A stretch of DNA of 64,000 nucleotides, taken from assembly GCA_900102115.1 (NCBI GenBank), contig FNAW01000007.1, forward strand, positions 1-64,000. The letters run 5' to 3'. Source of the DNA: Blastococcus fimeti. Lineage in GTDB: Bacteria > Actinomycetota > Actinomycetes > Mycobacteriales > Geodermatophilaceae. Below, piece by piece: positions 54,438 to 62,520 of this stretch. Numbering within the stretch: the stretch's first letter is position 1; each line of letters begins with the position of its first letter. The translations under genes were made by a program, and so were the position numbers. The notes below the pieces were generated by a model. That model saw only the letters and a list, made by a program, of their open reading frames with translations, searched no databases and was not told the DNA's origin.

Positions 54438-55844
54438 TCAGCCGCGGTCGAGGAGCGCGCCCAGCACGCGCGCGCCCTCCGGGAAGCGTGCGGGCTCGGG
54501 GCCGGCGAAGCTGAGCCGGAGGTACGGCGCCGTCGGCTCGGCCGGGAACCATTCCGACCCGGGTGCGAGGACGACGCCGGCCGCCTCGCACTCGGCGACC
54601 AGCCGGGCCAGGTCGGTGTCGTCGGGCAGCCGCGCCCAGAGGTGCAGCCCGCCCGCCGGGACGTGCTCGACGACCACCTGCGGTGCGTGCTCGGCGAGGC
54701 TCGCGACCAGCAGGTCGCGGCGGGCGCGCAGCTGCGAGCGCAGGCCGCGCAGGTGGCGTTCCCACGCCGGCTGGGTGACGACGTCGAGGACGGCGGCCTG
54801 CAGCAACCCGCTGACGTACATCGACTCCGCCGCCCGGTCGGCGAGCAGACGGTCGCGGGCCGCTCCGCGCGCCACGACGGCGGCGACGCGGAGGGCGGGG
54901 GAGACGCTCTTGGTCAGCGAGCGCAGGTAGACGACGTGACCCGACTCGTCGGAGGCGGCCAGTGGGGTGGGCGTGGTGGTGATGCCGAAGTCGTGCGCCC
55001 AGTCGTCCTCCAGCAGGAAGGCGCCGTGACCCCGGACGACGTCGAGCACCTGCCGGGCGCGCTCGGCCGACCACTGGGCGCCGGTCGGGTTGGCGTAGTT
55101 CGGCTGCGCGTAGAACAGCCGGGCGCCGGTCTCGGCGAAGGCGCGGGACACCTCCTCCGGATCGGGGCCGTCCCCGTCGCTGGGCACCGGCACGATCCGC
55201 ACGCCGGCGCGGGTCGCGGCTTCGATCGCGCCCCAGTAGGTGGGCGACTCCATCAGGACCGGCTGCCCCGGGCCCGCCAGGGCGCGGAACGCCGCGCTCA
55301 GGCCGCTCTGGCTGCCGGGCAGCACGATCACGTCCCGGGGGGTCGGCGGGGGGACGTCGGTGGCGGTGACCGCGCGCAGCTCGGCGGCGAACCAGGACTG
55401 CAGCTCGGGCAGGCCCGCGGCCGGGGGGCGGGACAGCGCGGCGTCGCTGCGCGCCGCGCGGACCAGCGCGGCGCGCACCAGCCGCTCGGGCAGCAGCTCC
55501 CGGTCGGGGAACCCGGAGTGGAACGCGATCACGTCGTTCGGCGTGCTGCGGAGCGCGGCGGGCATGCCGGGCGAGGGTGCGGCGGGGGAGCGCAGGGCAG
55601 CGGTCTGCCAGCCGTAGTCCGCCGGCCGCGCGGCCCGTACGGCGCGCACGAACGTGCCGACGCCCGGGCGGGTCTCGATCAGCCCCTGCCCCGCGAGGGT
55701 GCGCAGCGCCTTCTGCACGGTCACCGGGCCGGCCTGGTGGCGGGTGGCCAGGACGCGGGTGGGCGGCAGCTGGGCGCCGGGTGGGGCGGTGGAGATCCAG
55801 GCCCGGAGCTCGCGGGCGATCCGGCTCCCGCTATCGTGGTCCAT
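54438..55844 (-). CDS. MocR/GabR-type regulator (GntR HTH fused to PLP aminotransferase)
   Basis: 468 residues from ATG 55844. N-terminal GntR winged helix (about 1-75; IARELRAWISTAPPGAQLPP, RTLAGQGLIETRPGVGTFV) and a fold-type I aminotransferase domain (about 105-465) with YAQPNYANPTGAQWSAERAR and PLP lysine 312 in LRSLTKSVSPALRVA. MocR proteins sense PLP-linked or amino ligands and control a divergent gene. Here that gene is the DMT transporter, whose ATG overlaps this start. A long inverted repeat spans the junction. Confidence 0.92.
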   Translation of the reverse strand: MDHDSGSRIARELRAWISTAPPGAQLPPTRVLATRHQAGPVTVQKALRTLAGQGLIETRPGVGTFVRAVRAARPADYGWQTAALRSPAAPSPGMPAALRSTPNDVIAFHSGFPDRELLPERLVRAALVRAARSDAALSRPPAAGLPELQSWFAAELRAVTATDVPPPTPRDVIVLPGSQSGLSAAFRALAGPGQPVLMESPTYWGAIEAATRAGVRIVPVPSDGDGPDPEEVSRAFAETGARLFYAQPNYANPTGAQWSAERARQVLDVVRGHGAFLLEDDWAHDFGITTTPTPLAASDESGHVVYLRSLTKSVSPALRVAAVVARGAARDRLLADRAAESMYVSGLLQAAVLDVVTQPAWERHLRGLRSQLRARRDLLVASLAEHAPQVVVEHVPAGGLHLWARLPDDTDLARLVAECEAAGVVLAPGSEWFPAEPTAPYLRLSFAGPEPARFPEGARVLGALLDRG

Positions 55845-55861
55845 GACGGGACACGATAGCG
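55829..55861. promoter_or_regulatory. Inverted repeat spanning both overlapping starts (candidate MocR operator)
   Basis: CGCTATCGTG at 55829-55838 and CACGATAGCG at 55852-55861 form a perfect 10-base inverted repeat with a 13-base spacer. Both start codons (CATG at 55842-55845) lie in the spacer. An adjoining self-palindrome TAGCGCTA (55857-55864) overlaps one arm. It is the obvious binding site for the MocR protein. Confidence 0.6.
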
Positions 55862-56793
55862 CTACCCTCCCACGCATCGAAGCGATACCGAGGCCGACCC
55901 CTGCCTCGGGGCTGGCCTGGGGCCTGCTCGGGGTGCTGGCCTTCTCCTTCACGGTGCCGTTCACCCGGGTGGCCGTCGACGGGCTCGCCCCGCTGTTCAT
56001 CGGCTCGGGCCGGGCGGTGGTCGCCGCCGTCCTGGCCGGGGTGGCGCTGGCGGTCACCCGGCAGCGCCGGCCGAGCGGCGCCCAGTGGGCTCGCCTCGTC
56101 GTCGTGGCCGGCGGTGTCGTGGCCGGCTTCCCGCTGCTGACGTCGTTCGCGTTGACGACGACGCCGGCGAACCACGGCGCGGTCGTCATCGCGCTGCTGC
56201 CGGCGGTCACGGCGGTCGTCGCCGTGCTCCGGACGGCCGAGCGGCCGCCGACGGCGTTCTGGACCGCGACCGCCGCCGGCGCGCTCGTCGCGGCGGGCTT
56301 CGCCTCGGGGACCTCCGGGAGCTTCGGTTCGCTGCACTGGGCCGACCTGCTGCTGTTCGGGGCGGTCCTCGCGGCCGCGGCCGGCTACGCGGAGGGCGGG
56401 CTGCTCGCCCGGGAACTTGGCGCGTGGCAGACGATCTCGTGGGCCCTGGTGCTCGCCGCGCCGGTGACCGGTGCCCTCACGCTGGTCTCCGTGGTGCAGG
56501 AACCACCGACGGGCACGCCGGGGCAGTGGGCAGCCTTCGCCTACCTCGCCTGCATCAGCATGTTCCTGGGTTTCTTCGCCTGGTACCGGGGCCTGGCGAT
56601 CGGCCCGATGGCCCGGGTCAGCCAGATGCAGCTCGTCCAGCCGGTGCTGACGCTCCTCTGGGCCGGGTTGCTGCTGGGCGAGCACCTGTCGGCCGGCACG
56701 CTCCTCGGTGGGATCGCCGTCATCGCCTGCGCCGGGCTCGCCGTCCGCGTACGGGCCGCTCCGTCCGCGACGCCGAGTGCGGCGGCGACGTGA
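55843..56793 (+). CDS. EamA/DMT-superfamily transporter
   Basis: 316 residues from ATG 55843. About ten helices in two EamA repeats (WGLLGVLAFSFTVPFTRVAV; LALTTTPANHGAVVIALLPA-type region; the second from ADLLLFGAVLAAAAGYAEGG; final LLWAGLLLGEHLSAGTLLGG). A soluble N-terminal tail of about 25 residues precedes helix 1. It is probably an exporter of an amino acid or amine sensed by the divergent MocR regulator. Its ATG overlaps the MocR ATG head to head. Confidence 0.88.
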   Translation: MTGHDSATLPRIEAIPRPTPASGLAWGLLGVLAFSFTVPFTRVAVDGLAPLFIGSGRAVVAAVLAGVALAVTRQRRPSGAQWARLVVVAGGVVAGFPLLTSFALTTTPANHGAVVIALLPAVTAVVAVLRTAERPPTAFWTATAAGALVAAGFASGTSGSFGSLHWADLLLFGAVLAAAAGYAEGGLLARELGAWQTISWALVLAAPVTGALTLVSVVQEPPTGTPGQWAAFAYLACISMFLGFFAWYRGLAIGPMARVSQMQLVQPVLTLLWAGLLLGEHLSAGTLLGGIAVIACAGLAVRVRAAPSATPSAAAT

Positions 56794-56901
56794 GCCGTCG
56801 GCCGTTCCTGGCCGGCTGCCCTTCGGGTCGGCCGCAGACGCCGGCGTGTCCCTGAAGGCGGCCCATGGGGGCACGACGAGCGCACGCCCTCGGCGGCTCG
56901 G

Positions 56902-57219
56902 TCATGTGCCTGGCGGCAGGTCCTGGGTGGCCAGGCGCTGCAGGATTCCGGCGAGATGCTGCAGGTCGTGCCAGATCGACACCGGCTGATCGGGGCGCAG
57001 CATCTCGTCGAGGGTGACGACGTCGTCCGATAATTGGCCGATGGTGAAGTCGTCGACCGATGGCGCCTCGTAGACGTCATACGTGGCCCGTGGGGCGAGC
57101 ACCCAGTAGTAGTCGGCAGACAACGGGACTACATCTCCCTGGTCCGCCTGCAGCGCGGCGAGCACCCGGTCGAGCGCCTGCCGGAGCTTGTCGATGGGGA
57201 CTGACAACGGGTCCGTCAT
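56902..57219 (-). CDS. Small acidic protein, unknown function
   Basis: 105 residues from ATG 57219. The core VVPLSADYYWVLAPRATYDV and FTIGQLSDDVVTLDEMLRPD, then ISIWHDLQHLAGILQRLATQ, look like a folded alpha/beta protein, not noise. The codon use is somewhat less GC-biased than in neighbouring genes, a hint of transfer. The DYYW/TIGQLSDD pattern recurs in small uncharacterised bacterial proteins, but I cannot name a family. Confidence 0.6.
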   Translation of the reverse strand: MTDPLSVPIDKLRQALDRVLAALQADQGDVVPLSADYYWVLAPRATYDVYEAPSVDDFTIGQLSDDVVTLDEMLRPDQPVSIWHDLQHLAGILQRLATQDLPPGT

Positions 57220-57324
57220 AGCGGACTTGCTATCAGCAGACGCGGGACCGGGTGCACGTGGAGCAGCCGTGTCATCTCGACGTTCCCTGGGGAGGCCGCC
57301 TGAAGACAGCATCGCAGCGACACT

Positions 57325-57344
57325 GACGTTCCCGCAGGAACGTC
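57325..57344 (+). repeat. GACGTTCC-CGCA-GGAACGTC palindrome
   Basis: Perfect 8-base arms (57325-57332 and 57337-57344) around CGCA. It is related to the GTTCCCGCGGGAAC palindromes elsewhere in the window and lies 40 bases before a second one (57353-57384). Confidence 0.6.
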
Positions 57345-57352
57345 GTCAAGCC

Positions 57353-57382
57353 GCACGCCTTGACCGCGTTTCCGCGGGAACG
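57353..57382 (+). repeat. 30-base hairpin repeat, copy B
   Basis: Matches copy A (42607-42636) at 26 of 30 bases. Its palindrome half (57367-57382) has CGTT and AACG arms in place of CGCT and AGCG in copy A, a compensatory change. Confidence 0.6.
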
Positions 57383-57403
57383 TCGTGGACCGGTTTTCTC
57401 CAC

Positions 57404-57867
57404 GTGAGCACGGGACGGCATCGCGGGCGAGGGCGCGCGAACCGCCCACTGAGCGGCAACGCGACGCTCGATCGGTCCCGCCGCCGCACGATCCTCAGAG
57501 CTCTGATCCTGGGGCGTGCTGTCACTCCCGCCGACAGGCCGTTCGCGCGGAACAGGGCGGGTCATGCCGCAGCACAACTTCCTCAGGTGCTCTGGAAGGG
57601 CGCCTTCTTCGGCGTGCTGGCCGCCACGTCGTTGTGCAGCCTGATCCAGCTGGCGGCCGAGGACACGGCTCTGCTGGTCCTCTTCGCCGTGGCCGCCGCC
57701 ATTCACTTCGCTGGTCTCAGCTTCGCCCTCCGCATGCGCTCATGGCTGCGACGCCCTTCGCAGTTCACGGACGTGGCCGGCGACCTCGGTGGGCCGAGCG
57801 GGCCGCCTGGGCAGGTGCCCGAGGGCGACGTCACCAGCGACGCTCCGGATCCTCCTCGCCGCGGTTC
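57404..57867 (+). pseudogene. Possible two-helix membrane protein, probably decayed; within a 913-base gap (57220-58132)
   Basis: A frame open from before 57220 shows clear membrane coding only from about 57587 to 57800: VLWKGAFFGVLAATSLCSLI and ALLVLFAVAAAIHFAGLSFA. These stretches have strongly GC third positions and no stop. The sequence then turns to Arg/Ser-rich noise and runs without a stop into the next gene, and no good start is visible (GTG 57404 lacks an RBS). A frameshift or fragment is likely. The rest of the gap shows only palindromes. Confidence 0.3.
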
Positions 57868-58132
57868 CGTCGCCACCGTCGGGCGTCGGGAATCAGTCGA
57901 CGGGGCAGGCCCTCGTGGTCTCACCCGGCCTCACTCGATTCGTCCGATCTGCCGCCGACGATCTGCCGCCGACGCGGGCGCGGAGCAAAGCTCCGTGGTG
58001 GCCGCTCACGGAACCGGCTGCGCGCTGCACAGGTGGCTGGCCCGCCGGGGCGTGTGGACCGTGAGGTCTCTGTTCGGCGGCAATGGAGCTGCGGCCTGGG
58101 ACGGCCTGCGGGTCGGCCGCCACGATGACCGC

Positions 58133-58606
58133 GTGACCGCTCGCGGCTGGGCTCTGCCCCTCGCACTGCTCGTGCTCGCGACATCCGCATGCGGCGGCGA
58201 CGACCACGAGCGACTGCTGACCGGCGACGACCACGAGGGCCTGCGAGCGGGGTGGGAGCGCGGCGACCAGGGGGTGCCGCCATCCGTGATCCGGATCTAC
58301 GAGGGCGAGACCCACTGCGACATGGACAGTGCCCTGCTCCTGGAGATCTACTGGCCGCCGGACGGCGGCAGCACCGAGAACGCCGGGCACACGTTCGTGC
58401 GCGACCCCGACGGTGTCTTCGCGGAGGACACCGATGGGTCGTTCGATCCCGATGCCGAGCTGCCCGGCGACGCGATCCCCACCGGCTGGGAGCACGGCTC
58501 GGGGGTCGAACTGTGGCTGGCGGACGACCTCTCGACCGCCTACGCCGTGGACGGGGACTCGGTCGAGGCGTGGCCGGCCCTCACGAGCGGCTGGATCTGC
58601 GCCTGA
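58133..58606 (+). CDS. Lipoprotein, unknown function
   Basis: 157 residues from GTG 58133. Signal with lipobox LATSAC (Cys near 21). After it comes a short internal repeat: the same DDHE pair occurs twice in DDHERLLTGDDHEGLRAGW. The mature part is acidic, with two cysteines (THCDMDS and GWICA at the C-terminus) that may form a disulfide, and LLLEIYWPPDGGSTENAGH. No family recognised. The open reading frame upstream is not part of it. Confidence 0.7.
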   Translation: MTARGWALPLALLVLATSACGGDDHERLLTGDDHEGLRAGWERGDQGVPPSVIRIYEGETHCDMDSALLLEIYWPPDGGSTENAGHTFVRDPDGVFAEDTDGSFDPDAELPGDAIPTGWEHGSGVELWLADDLSTAYAVDGDSVEAWPALTSGWICA

Positions 58607-58625
58607 GCGGACCCGGCGTCGGCGG

Positions 58626-59219
58626 TCAGCCGGCGGCGACGTCCGTGCCGCCTTCGCGCGACCGGGGCACGCGCCCCATCAGGTAGAACTCCTCGTTCGG
58701 CATGGTGCCGGTCAGGTGCACGAGCCGGTTCGACATCGCGAAGAACGCGCTGATGGCGCCGACGTCCCAGATGTCGTCCTCGGTCAGGCCGTGCCCGCGC
58801 AGGGACCCGAGGAGGTCGGGCGTCACCGTCCACGGCTCCCGGCTGAACCGGATGGCCACGTCGAGCACGGCGCGCTGGCGGTCGTCGATCTCCGCCTTGC
58901 GCCAGTCGGTGGCGACCTGGTCGGCGAGCCGCGGGTTCCGTGCCCGGATGCGGAGGATCGCGCCATGGGCGACGACGCAGTACAGGCAGCGGTTCTCCGC
59001 ACTCGTGGCGACGACGATCAGCTCCCGGTCCGCCGTCGGCAGCCCCGGGGAGTCCTTGTCCATGAGCGCGTCGTGATAGGCGAAGAACGCCCGCCATTCC
59101 GCGGGACGGCGCGCGAGGCTCAGGAAGATGTTCGGCACGAAGCCGGACTTCTCCTCGACCTGGTCGAGGCGGGCGCGCAGGTCGTCGGGCAGCGAGTCTC
59201 GCGAGGGGACCTCGAACAT
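58626..59219 (-). CDS. Peroxidase-related AhpD/carboxymuconolactone-decarboxylase-like protein
   Basis: 197 residues from ATG 59219. The AhpD-type active-site motif is ENRCLYCVVAHGA (C-x2-C-x3-H, near residue 75) with the upstream Glu. KSGFVPNIFLSLARRPAEW and the C-terminal FFAMSNRLVHLTGT match the peroxidase-related enzyme group (TIGR01926-like). It probably reduces hydroperoxides through the cysteines, electron donor unknown. Confidence 0.88.
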   Translation of the reverse strand: MFEVPSRDSLPDDLRARLDQVEEKSGFVPNIFLSLARRPAEWRAFFAYHDALMDKDSPGLPTADRELIVVATSAENRCLYCVVAHGAILRIRARNPRLADQVATDWRKAEIDDRQRAVLDVAIRFSREPWTVTPDLLGSLRGHGLTEDDIWDVGAISAFFAMSNRLVHLTGTMPNEEFYLMGRVPRSREGGTDVAAG

Positions 59220-59258
59220 GACCGCGACCCTAGGGAGTCCGGGGTCGACGCGGGAGGG

Positions 59259-59906
59259 TCAGAGCGGCAGGGGCTGCCGGGCCATCACCCACAGCGGGAG
59301 CTCGTCGTCGGAGGTCCGCAGCTCCTCGGTCACCTCGAACCCGAAACCGCGCAGGAAGCGGACGTTCGCCCAGGAGAACACCGCGGCGGCCGCCACCTCC
59401 TGCATCGTGTCGCAGCGGACGACGACCGGCGCGAGGACGGCGGCGGCCAGCCCGCGGCGGCGGGCCGACGGCCGCACCCCGAGGTGGGCCAGCCACCAGT
59501 GCGGCACCGACGGCCGGGCGGCGCCGATCAGGGCGTCGGTCTCGGCCACGATCCGGGCGCGGTCGCCGGCGATGTAGGGGAGCTCCTGGGCCAGCGCCCG
59601 GGCCACGTCGTCCGGGAGCGGCGCGGTGCCCGCCGGTGGCTGCCAGGCGGCGACGGCGTCCACGTCGTCGGTGACCCAGGTGCTGCCGGTGGCGACCCCG
59701 CGGTGCCCGGCGTCCAGCTCGTGCAGGCGGGTGAGCCGCTGCATCCGGCCGTCGTCGGGCAACGCCCAGCGGGTCCAGCGGGAGTCGGCCAGTGCGACGG
59801 TCAGCGTCGCGGCGATGCGGGGGACGTCGCGGTTCTCGGCCGGGCGGACGTCGGGGCCCTCCTCGTCCGGGTCGTCGATCCGCCGGATGGTGGGTCCTGG
59901 GGTCAC
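59259..59906 (-). CDS. GNAT-family N-acetyltransferase
   Basis: 215 residues from GTG 59906. Core motif: HWWLAHLGVRPSARRRGLAA, then VLAPVVVRCDTMQEVAAAAV and FLRGFGFEVTEE. The acetyl-CoA loop R-R-R-G-L-A is intact. N-terminal ATLTVALADSRWTRWALPDD is typical of many actinobacterial members. Substrate unknown. It starts next to the terminator of the upstream gene and so has its own transcript. Confidence 0.85.
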   Translation of the reverse strand: MTPGPTIRRIDDPDEEGPDVRPAENRDVPRIAATLTVALADSRWTRWALPDDGRMQRLTRLHELDAGHRGVATGSTWVTDDVDAVAAWQPPAGTAPLPDDVARALAQELPYIAGDRARIVAETDALIGAARPSVPHWWLAHLGVRPSARRRGLAAAVLAPVVVRCDTMQEVAAAAVFSWANVRFLRGFGFEVTEELRTSDDELPLWVMARQPLPL

Positions 59907-59935
59907 CCCGGCATTCGACCACGCCCCGGACGTGA

Positions 59936-59972
59936 CGACGGGGGCCGCCCCCGGCAGGGACGGCCCCCGTCG
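59936..59972 (-). terminator. Terminator after the membrane-protein gene
   Basis: CGACGGGGGCCG at 59936-59947 and CGGCCCCCGTCG at 59961-59972 pair perfectly over 12 bases with a 13-base loop, 14 bases downstream of the minus-strand stop at 59987. Confidence 0.75.
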
Positions 59973-59986
59973 GGGGTGCGGGTCGC

Positions 59987-60595
59987 TCAGGCGGTGAAGC
60001 CCGCGCGGTCCACCTTGCGGTGGTAGCGGTCGCCGAGCTTGCCCCCGAGCATCGCGCCCAGCAGCGTGGCGACCAGGACGGCGACCAGCGCGATGATCCC
60101 GCCGGTCGTCGCGGTGCCCTCGTCGATCGGGATGCGCGGCAGGTCGAGCCGCTGCAGCACGTTGTACTCGGAGCCGAAGAGCAGCCCCGCGGCCGCGAGC
60201 AGCAGCACGACGAGCACGCCGATGACCCAGACCGCGATGCCCTGTCGGGCGCCGTCGAAGCGCGCCATGCGGCCGGCCACGTAGCCGCCGGCCAGGTAGG
60301 CGAGGAACAAGACGACGAGCAGCACGATCCCGCCGGCGAGGCCGATGGTGTCGGCCTGGTCGGCGGCCTCGTCGGCGGTGTCGAGGCCCTGGGTCAGCCC
60401 GATCGCAACACCCCCGGCGCCGAGCAGCGCGACCAGCAGGACGGCGAGACCGGTGGCGGACAGCCAGCCGAAGAAGGCGGATCCCCACTTGAGGCCGCCG
60501 TAGCGGGACCGCTGCGCGTCGACGGCGTCGCGGGCCGCGCCCCGGGTCGCCGAGGCGCCGGGGGTGTCGGTGGACGTGGGGTCGGATGAGGCCAT
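59987..60595 (-). CDS. Membrane protein (YrzE-like), unknown function
   Basis: 202 residues from ATG 60595. A soluble N-terminal region (1-40) with KWGSAFFGWLSATGLAVLLV as helix 1, then helices near 80-100, 120-140 and 165-185. The loop YLAGGYVAGRMARFDGARQG is characteristic of actinobacterial proteins of this kind. It lies downstream of the DUF2382 stress gene, separated by a strong hairpin. Confidence 0.7.
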   Translation of the reverse strand: MASSDPTSTDTPGASATRGAARDAVDAQRSRYGGLKWGSAFFGWLSATGLAVLLVALLGAGGVAIGLTQGLDTADEAADQADTIGLAGGIVLLVVLFLAYLAGGYVAGRMARFDGARQGIAVWVIGVLVVLLLAAAGLLFGSEYNVLQRLDLPRIPIDEGTATTGGIIALVAVLVATLLGAMLGGKLGDRYHRKVDRAGFTA

Positions 60596-60638
60596 GGGAA
60601 ATGTGCTCCAGGGGGGAGGGGCGGGCGGTGGTGGAGCG

Positions 60639-60670
60639 GCGGCGGCGCGGGTCGGGACCCGCGCCGCCGC
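60639..60670 (-). terminator. 15-base perfect hairpin after the DUF2382 gene
   Basis: GCGGCGGCGCGGGTC at 60639-60653 and its exact complement at 60656-60670 leave only two loop bases, so the upper pairs will open into a small loop. It begins 6 bases after the minus-strand stop at 60676. It may terminate or attenuate read-through into the membrane-protein gene. Confidence 0.75.
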
Positions 60671-60675
60671 GAGGA

Positions 60676-61467
60676 TCAGCTCCGACGAGTGGTGGTCTCG
60701 TCGTCGAACTCGATCTGCTCCTTGCGGACCGTCTCGTTGACAGTCTCCTGCTCCGTGACCGTCTGGGTGTCCAGGCGCACCCGCTCGACCGGAACGGCCT
60801 CCTTGGCCACGACCGGGCGCTCGGCGTGCAGGACGACCTCGTGCTCCTCCTCGGAGATGGCCGGCCCGTCGAGGGCGTTGCCGATGTTGGCGTCGGTGAT
60901 CGGCTCGCGCTCGACCCGGATCTCCTCGTGGGTGACCGGCACGGTCTGGGTGACGTTCTCGCTCACGACGTACTTGCGCAGGCGGGCCCGGCCGGCCTCC
61001 ACGCGCTCGGTGCCGACGCGGAGCTGCTCCTCGGAGCGGGTCATGGCGTTGTCGGTGGTCGGGCCGGACGTGTCGTGGCCGACGGTTCCGTGGGCGTTGG
61101 TCCGGTCCGACGTCGTCCCCGTCGTCTCCGTGGTGGTGGTGTCGGCGAACTCCGTGCCGGTGCCGACGCCGTAGTAGCGGTAGAGGTCGGCCTCCTCGTC
61201 GGGGGAGAGGTGGCCGTCGGTGTCGATCTGCGGCGCGTTCTTGACCTTGTCCTTGTCGTAGGGCAGGCGGAGGTCGCTGCCGGACAGGTCGGCCTCGGCC
61301 AGCGGGACGAAGGACTCCTTCGTGCCGAACATGCCGGTGCGGACGGTCGCCCACTCGGGACGGCCGGTCTCGTCGTCGAGGTAGACCTCGCCGACGGTGC
61401 CGAGCTTGCCGTCGGCGCCGACGGCGGTGCTGCCGATGACGGTGCTGAGCTGCTGTTCGGTGATCAC
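60676..61467 (-). CDS. PRC-barrel and DUF2382 (YsnF/AvaK-like) stress protein
   Basis: 263 residues from GTG 61467 with GAGGA about 8 bases upstream. N-terminal PRC-barrel (about 1-80; IGSTAVGADGKLGTVGEVYL, WATVRTGMFGTKESFVPLAE), a Thr-rich linker (105-145) and a C-terminal DUF2382 domain (about 148-255; EEQLRVGTERVEAGRARLRK, VPVTHEEIRVEREPI). Proteins of this kind are general-stress proteins in other bacteria. Regulation not visible here. Confidence 0.9.
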   Translation of the reverse strand: MITEQQLSTVIGSTAVGADGKLGTVGEVYLDDETGRPEWATVRTGMFGTKESFVPLAEADLSGSDLRLPYDKDKVKNAPQIDTDGHLSPDEEADLYRYYGVGTGTEFADTTTTETTGTTSDRTNAHGTVGHDTSGPTTDNAMTRSEEQLRVGTERVEAGRARLRKYVVSENVTQTVPVTHEEIRVEREPITDANIGNALDGPAISEEEHEVVLHAERPVVAKEAVPVERVRLDTQTVTEQETVNETVRKEQIEFDDETTTRRS

Positions 61468-61604
61468 GTGCGCTCCTCGCGGGTTCAGGGCTGGGTTGCG
61501 GTCGTTCCTCGGGGGTAGGTGCTCACCGCCGAGGGTCGCTTCCGGCCATGCCCGCCCGTTTACGGCGTAAACAGAACTCGGGCGTGTCGTGTCGTCCCCG
61601 CAGG

Positions 61605-62399
61605 TCAGTCGCGCGTGTCCCCCCGCCGCGGGGTGCGACCCTCGCGCAGGACCAGCTCCAGCCGCTCGAGCAGGTTCTCCAGCGCCTCCTCGAACTCCGC
61701 CGCCGACTCGTCCAGCGACAGCAGGGACTCCAGCCGCACGACCGTCGGGTACTGGTTCAGGTCCACCGCCTCCTCGGCCGCCGGCACGCCCTCGGGCTTG
61801 TCCTCGGCGTTGACCGCGACGCCCTTCTGCGACACCTCGAGCAGCAGGTGGCCGAGCAGGAAGCTGGAGTAGGCGCGGTACGCCGACACCGCCGCCTCCT
61901 GGCTGAAGCCGCTGTCGATCAGCGCCACCAGGAACGACTCCACCCAGCGCAGGCTGCGCAGCGGCGGCCGCACCCACGGCGCCGCCGGGGGGCGCGTGGC
62001 GACCAGCGGGAAGACCTCGGGGTGGGCCAGGGCGATGCGGCGGACGCCGTGGGCCAGCCGCTGCAGGTAGTCCTGCCAGCCGTGCCCGGGCTCGAGGTGG
62101 ACGTCGGGGTCGCCGTAGAGCTCGTCGATGACCGTCTCGACCACGCCGTCGAGCAGGTTCTCCCGGCTGGGCACGTAGCGGTAGAGCGCCATGGCCTCGA
62201 CGCCGAGGTGGGCGCCCAGCCGGCGCATGGTGAGGGCGGAGAGGCCCTCCGCGTCGATGAACTCGATGGCCGCGCCGAGGATCCGGCGGCGGTCCAGCGC
62301 CCCCCGCCCCGACCCGGGAGCGGCGGCGGGCAGCACGGCGGCCGCTCCGCCGCGCCCCTCCGGGCTGTCGGGGTCGGCGTCCTCGCGGGGCTCGCTCAC
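61605..62399 (-). CDS. TetR/AcrR-family transcriptional regulator
   Basis: 264 residues from GTG 62399 with GGAGAGGAGG upstream. N-terminal Gly/Ala/Pro-rich lead (1-35), HTH (about 38-85; RRILGAAIEFIDAEGLSALT, MRRLGAHLGVEAMALYRYVP) and a C-terminal ligand domain with PPAAPWVRPPLRSLRWVESF. It resembles the TetR_C group with a long C-terminal part. It lies divergent to a nitrate reductase gene and may control it, but its ligand and site are not known. Confidence 0.88.
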   Translation of the reverse strand: MSEPREDADPDSPEGRGGAAAVLPAAAPGSGRGALDRRRILGAAIEFIDAEGLSALTMRRLGAHLGVEAMALYRYVPSRENLLDGVVETVIDELYGDPDVHLEPGHGWQDYLQRLAHGVRRIALAHPEVFPLVATRPPAAPWVRPPLRSLRWVESFLVALIDSGFSQEAAVSAYRAYSSFLLGHLLLEVSQKGVAVNAEDKPEGVPAAEEAVDLNQYPTVVRLESLLSLDESAAEFEEALENLLERLELVLREGRTPRRGDTRD

Positions 62400-62441
62400 G
62401 GCTGCCCTCCTCTCCTCGATCGCGACTGTTCTCCGACGATC

Positions 62442-62520
62442 GTGCACCCCGGGCTGCTCACCGCCGCGGTCGAGGTCGTGTGAGGTCCTGTGCACCCAGC
62501 GTTGACGCCGTCGTGCACCC
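62442..62520. promoter_or_regulatory. Three GTGCACCC repeats in the TetR/nitrate reductase intergenic region
   Basis: GTGCACCC occurs at 62442-62449, 62490-62497 and 62513-62520, spaced 48 and 23 bases apart, in a 152-base divergent region. They may be operator half-sites for the TetR protein. A GAAAC after the third repeat recalls half of a GlnR box but the match is poor. Confidence 0.35.

Noticed and set aside
57188..58132. One continuous gene from 57188 through to the lipoprotein stop at 58606
   Set aside because: Most of the frame before 58133 reads as noise, the lipoprotein has its own signal peptide and start, and an internal lipobox is not credible. Only a small membrane fragment looks coding.
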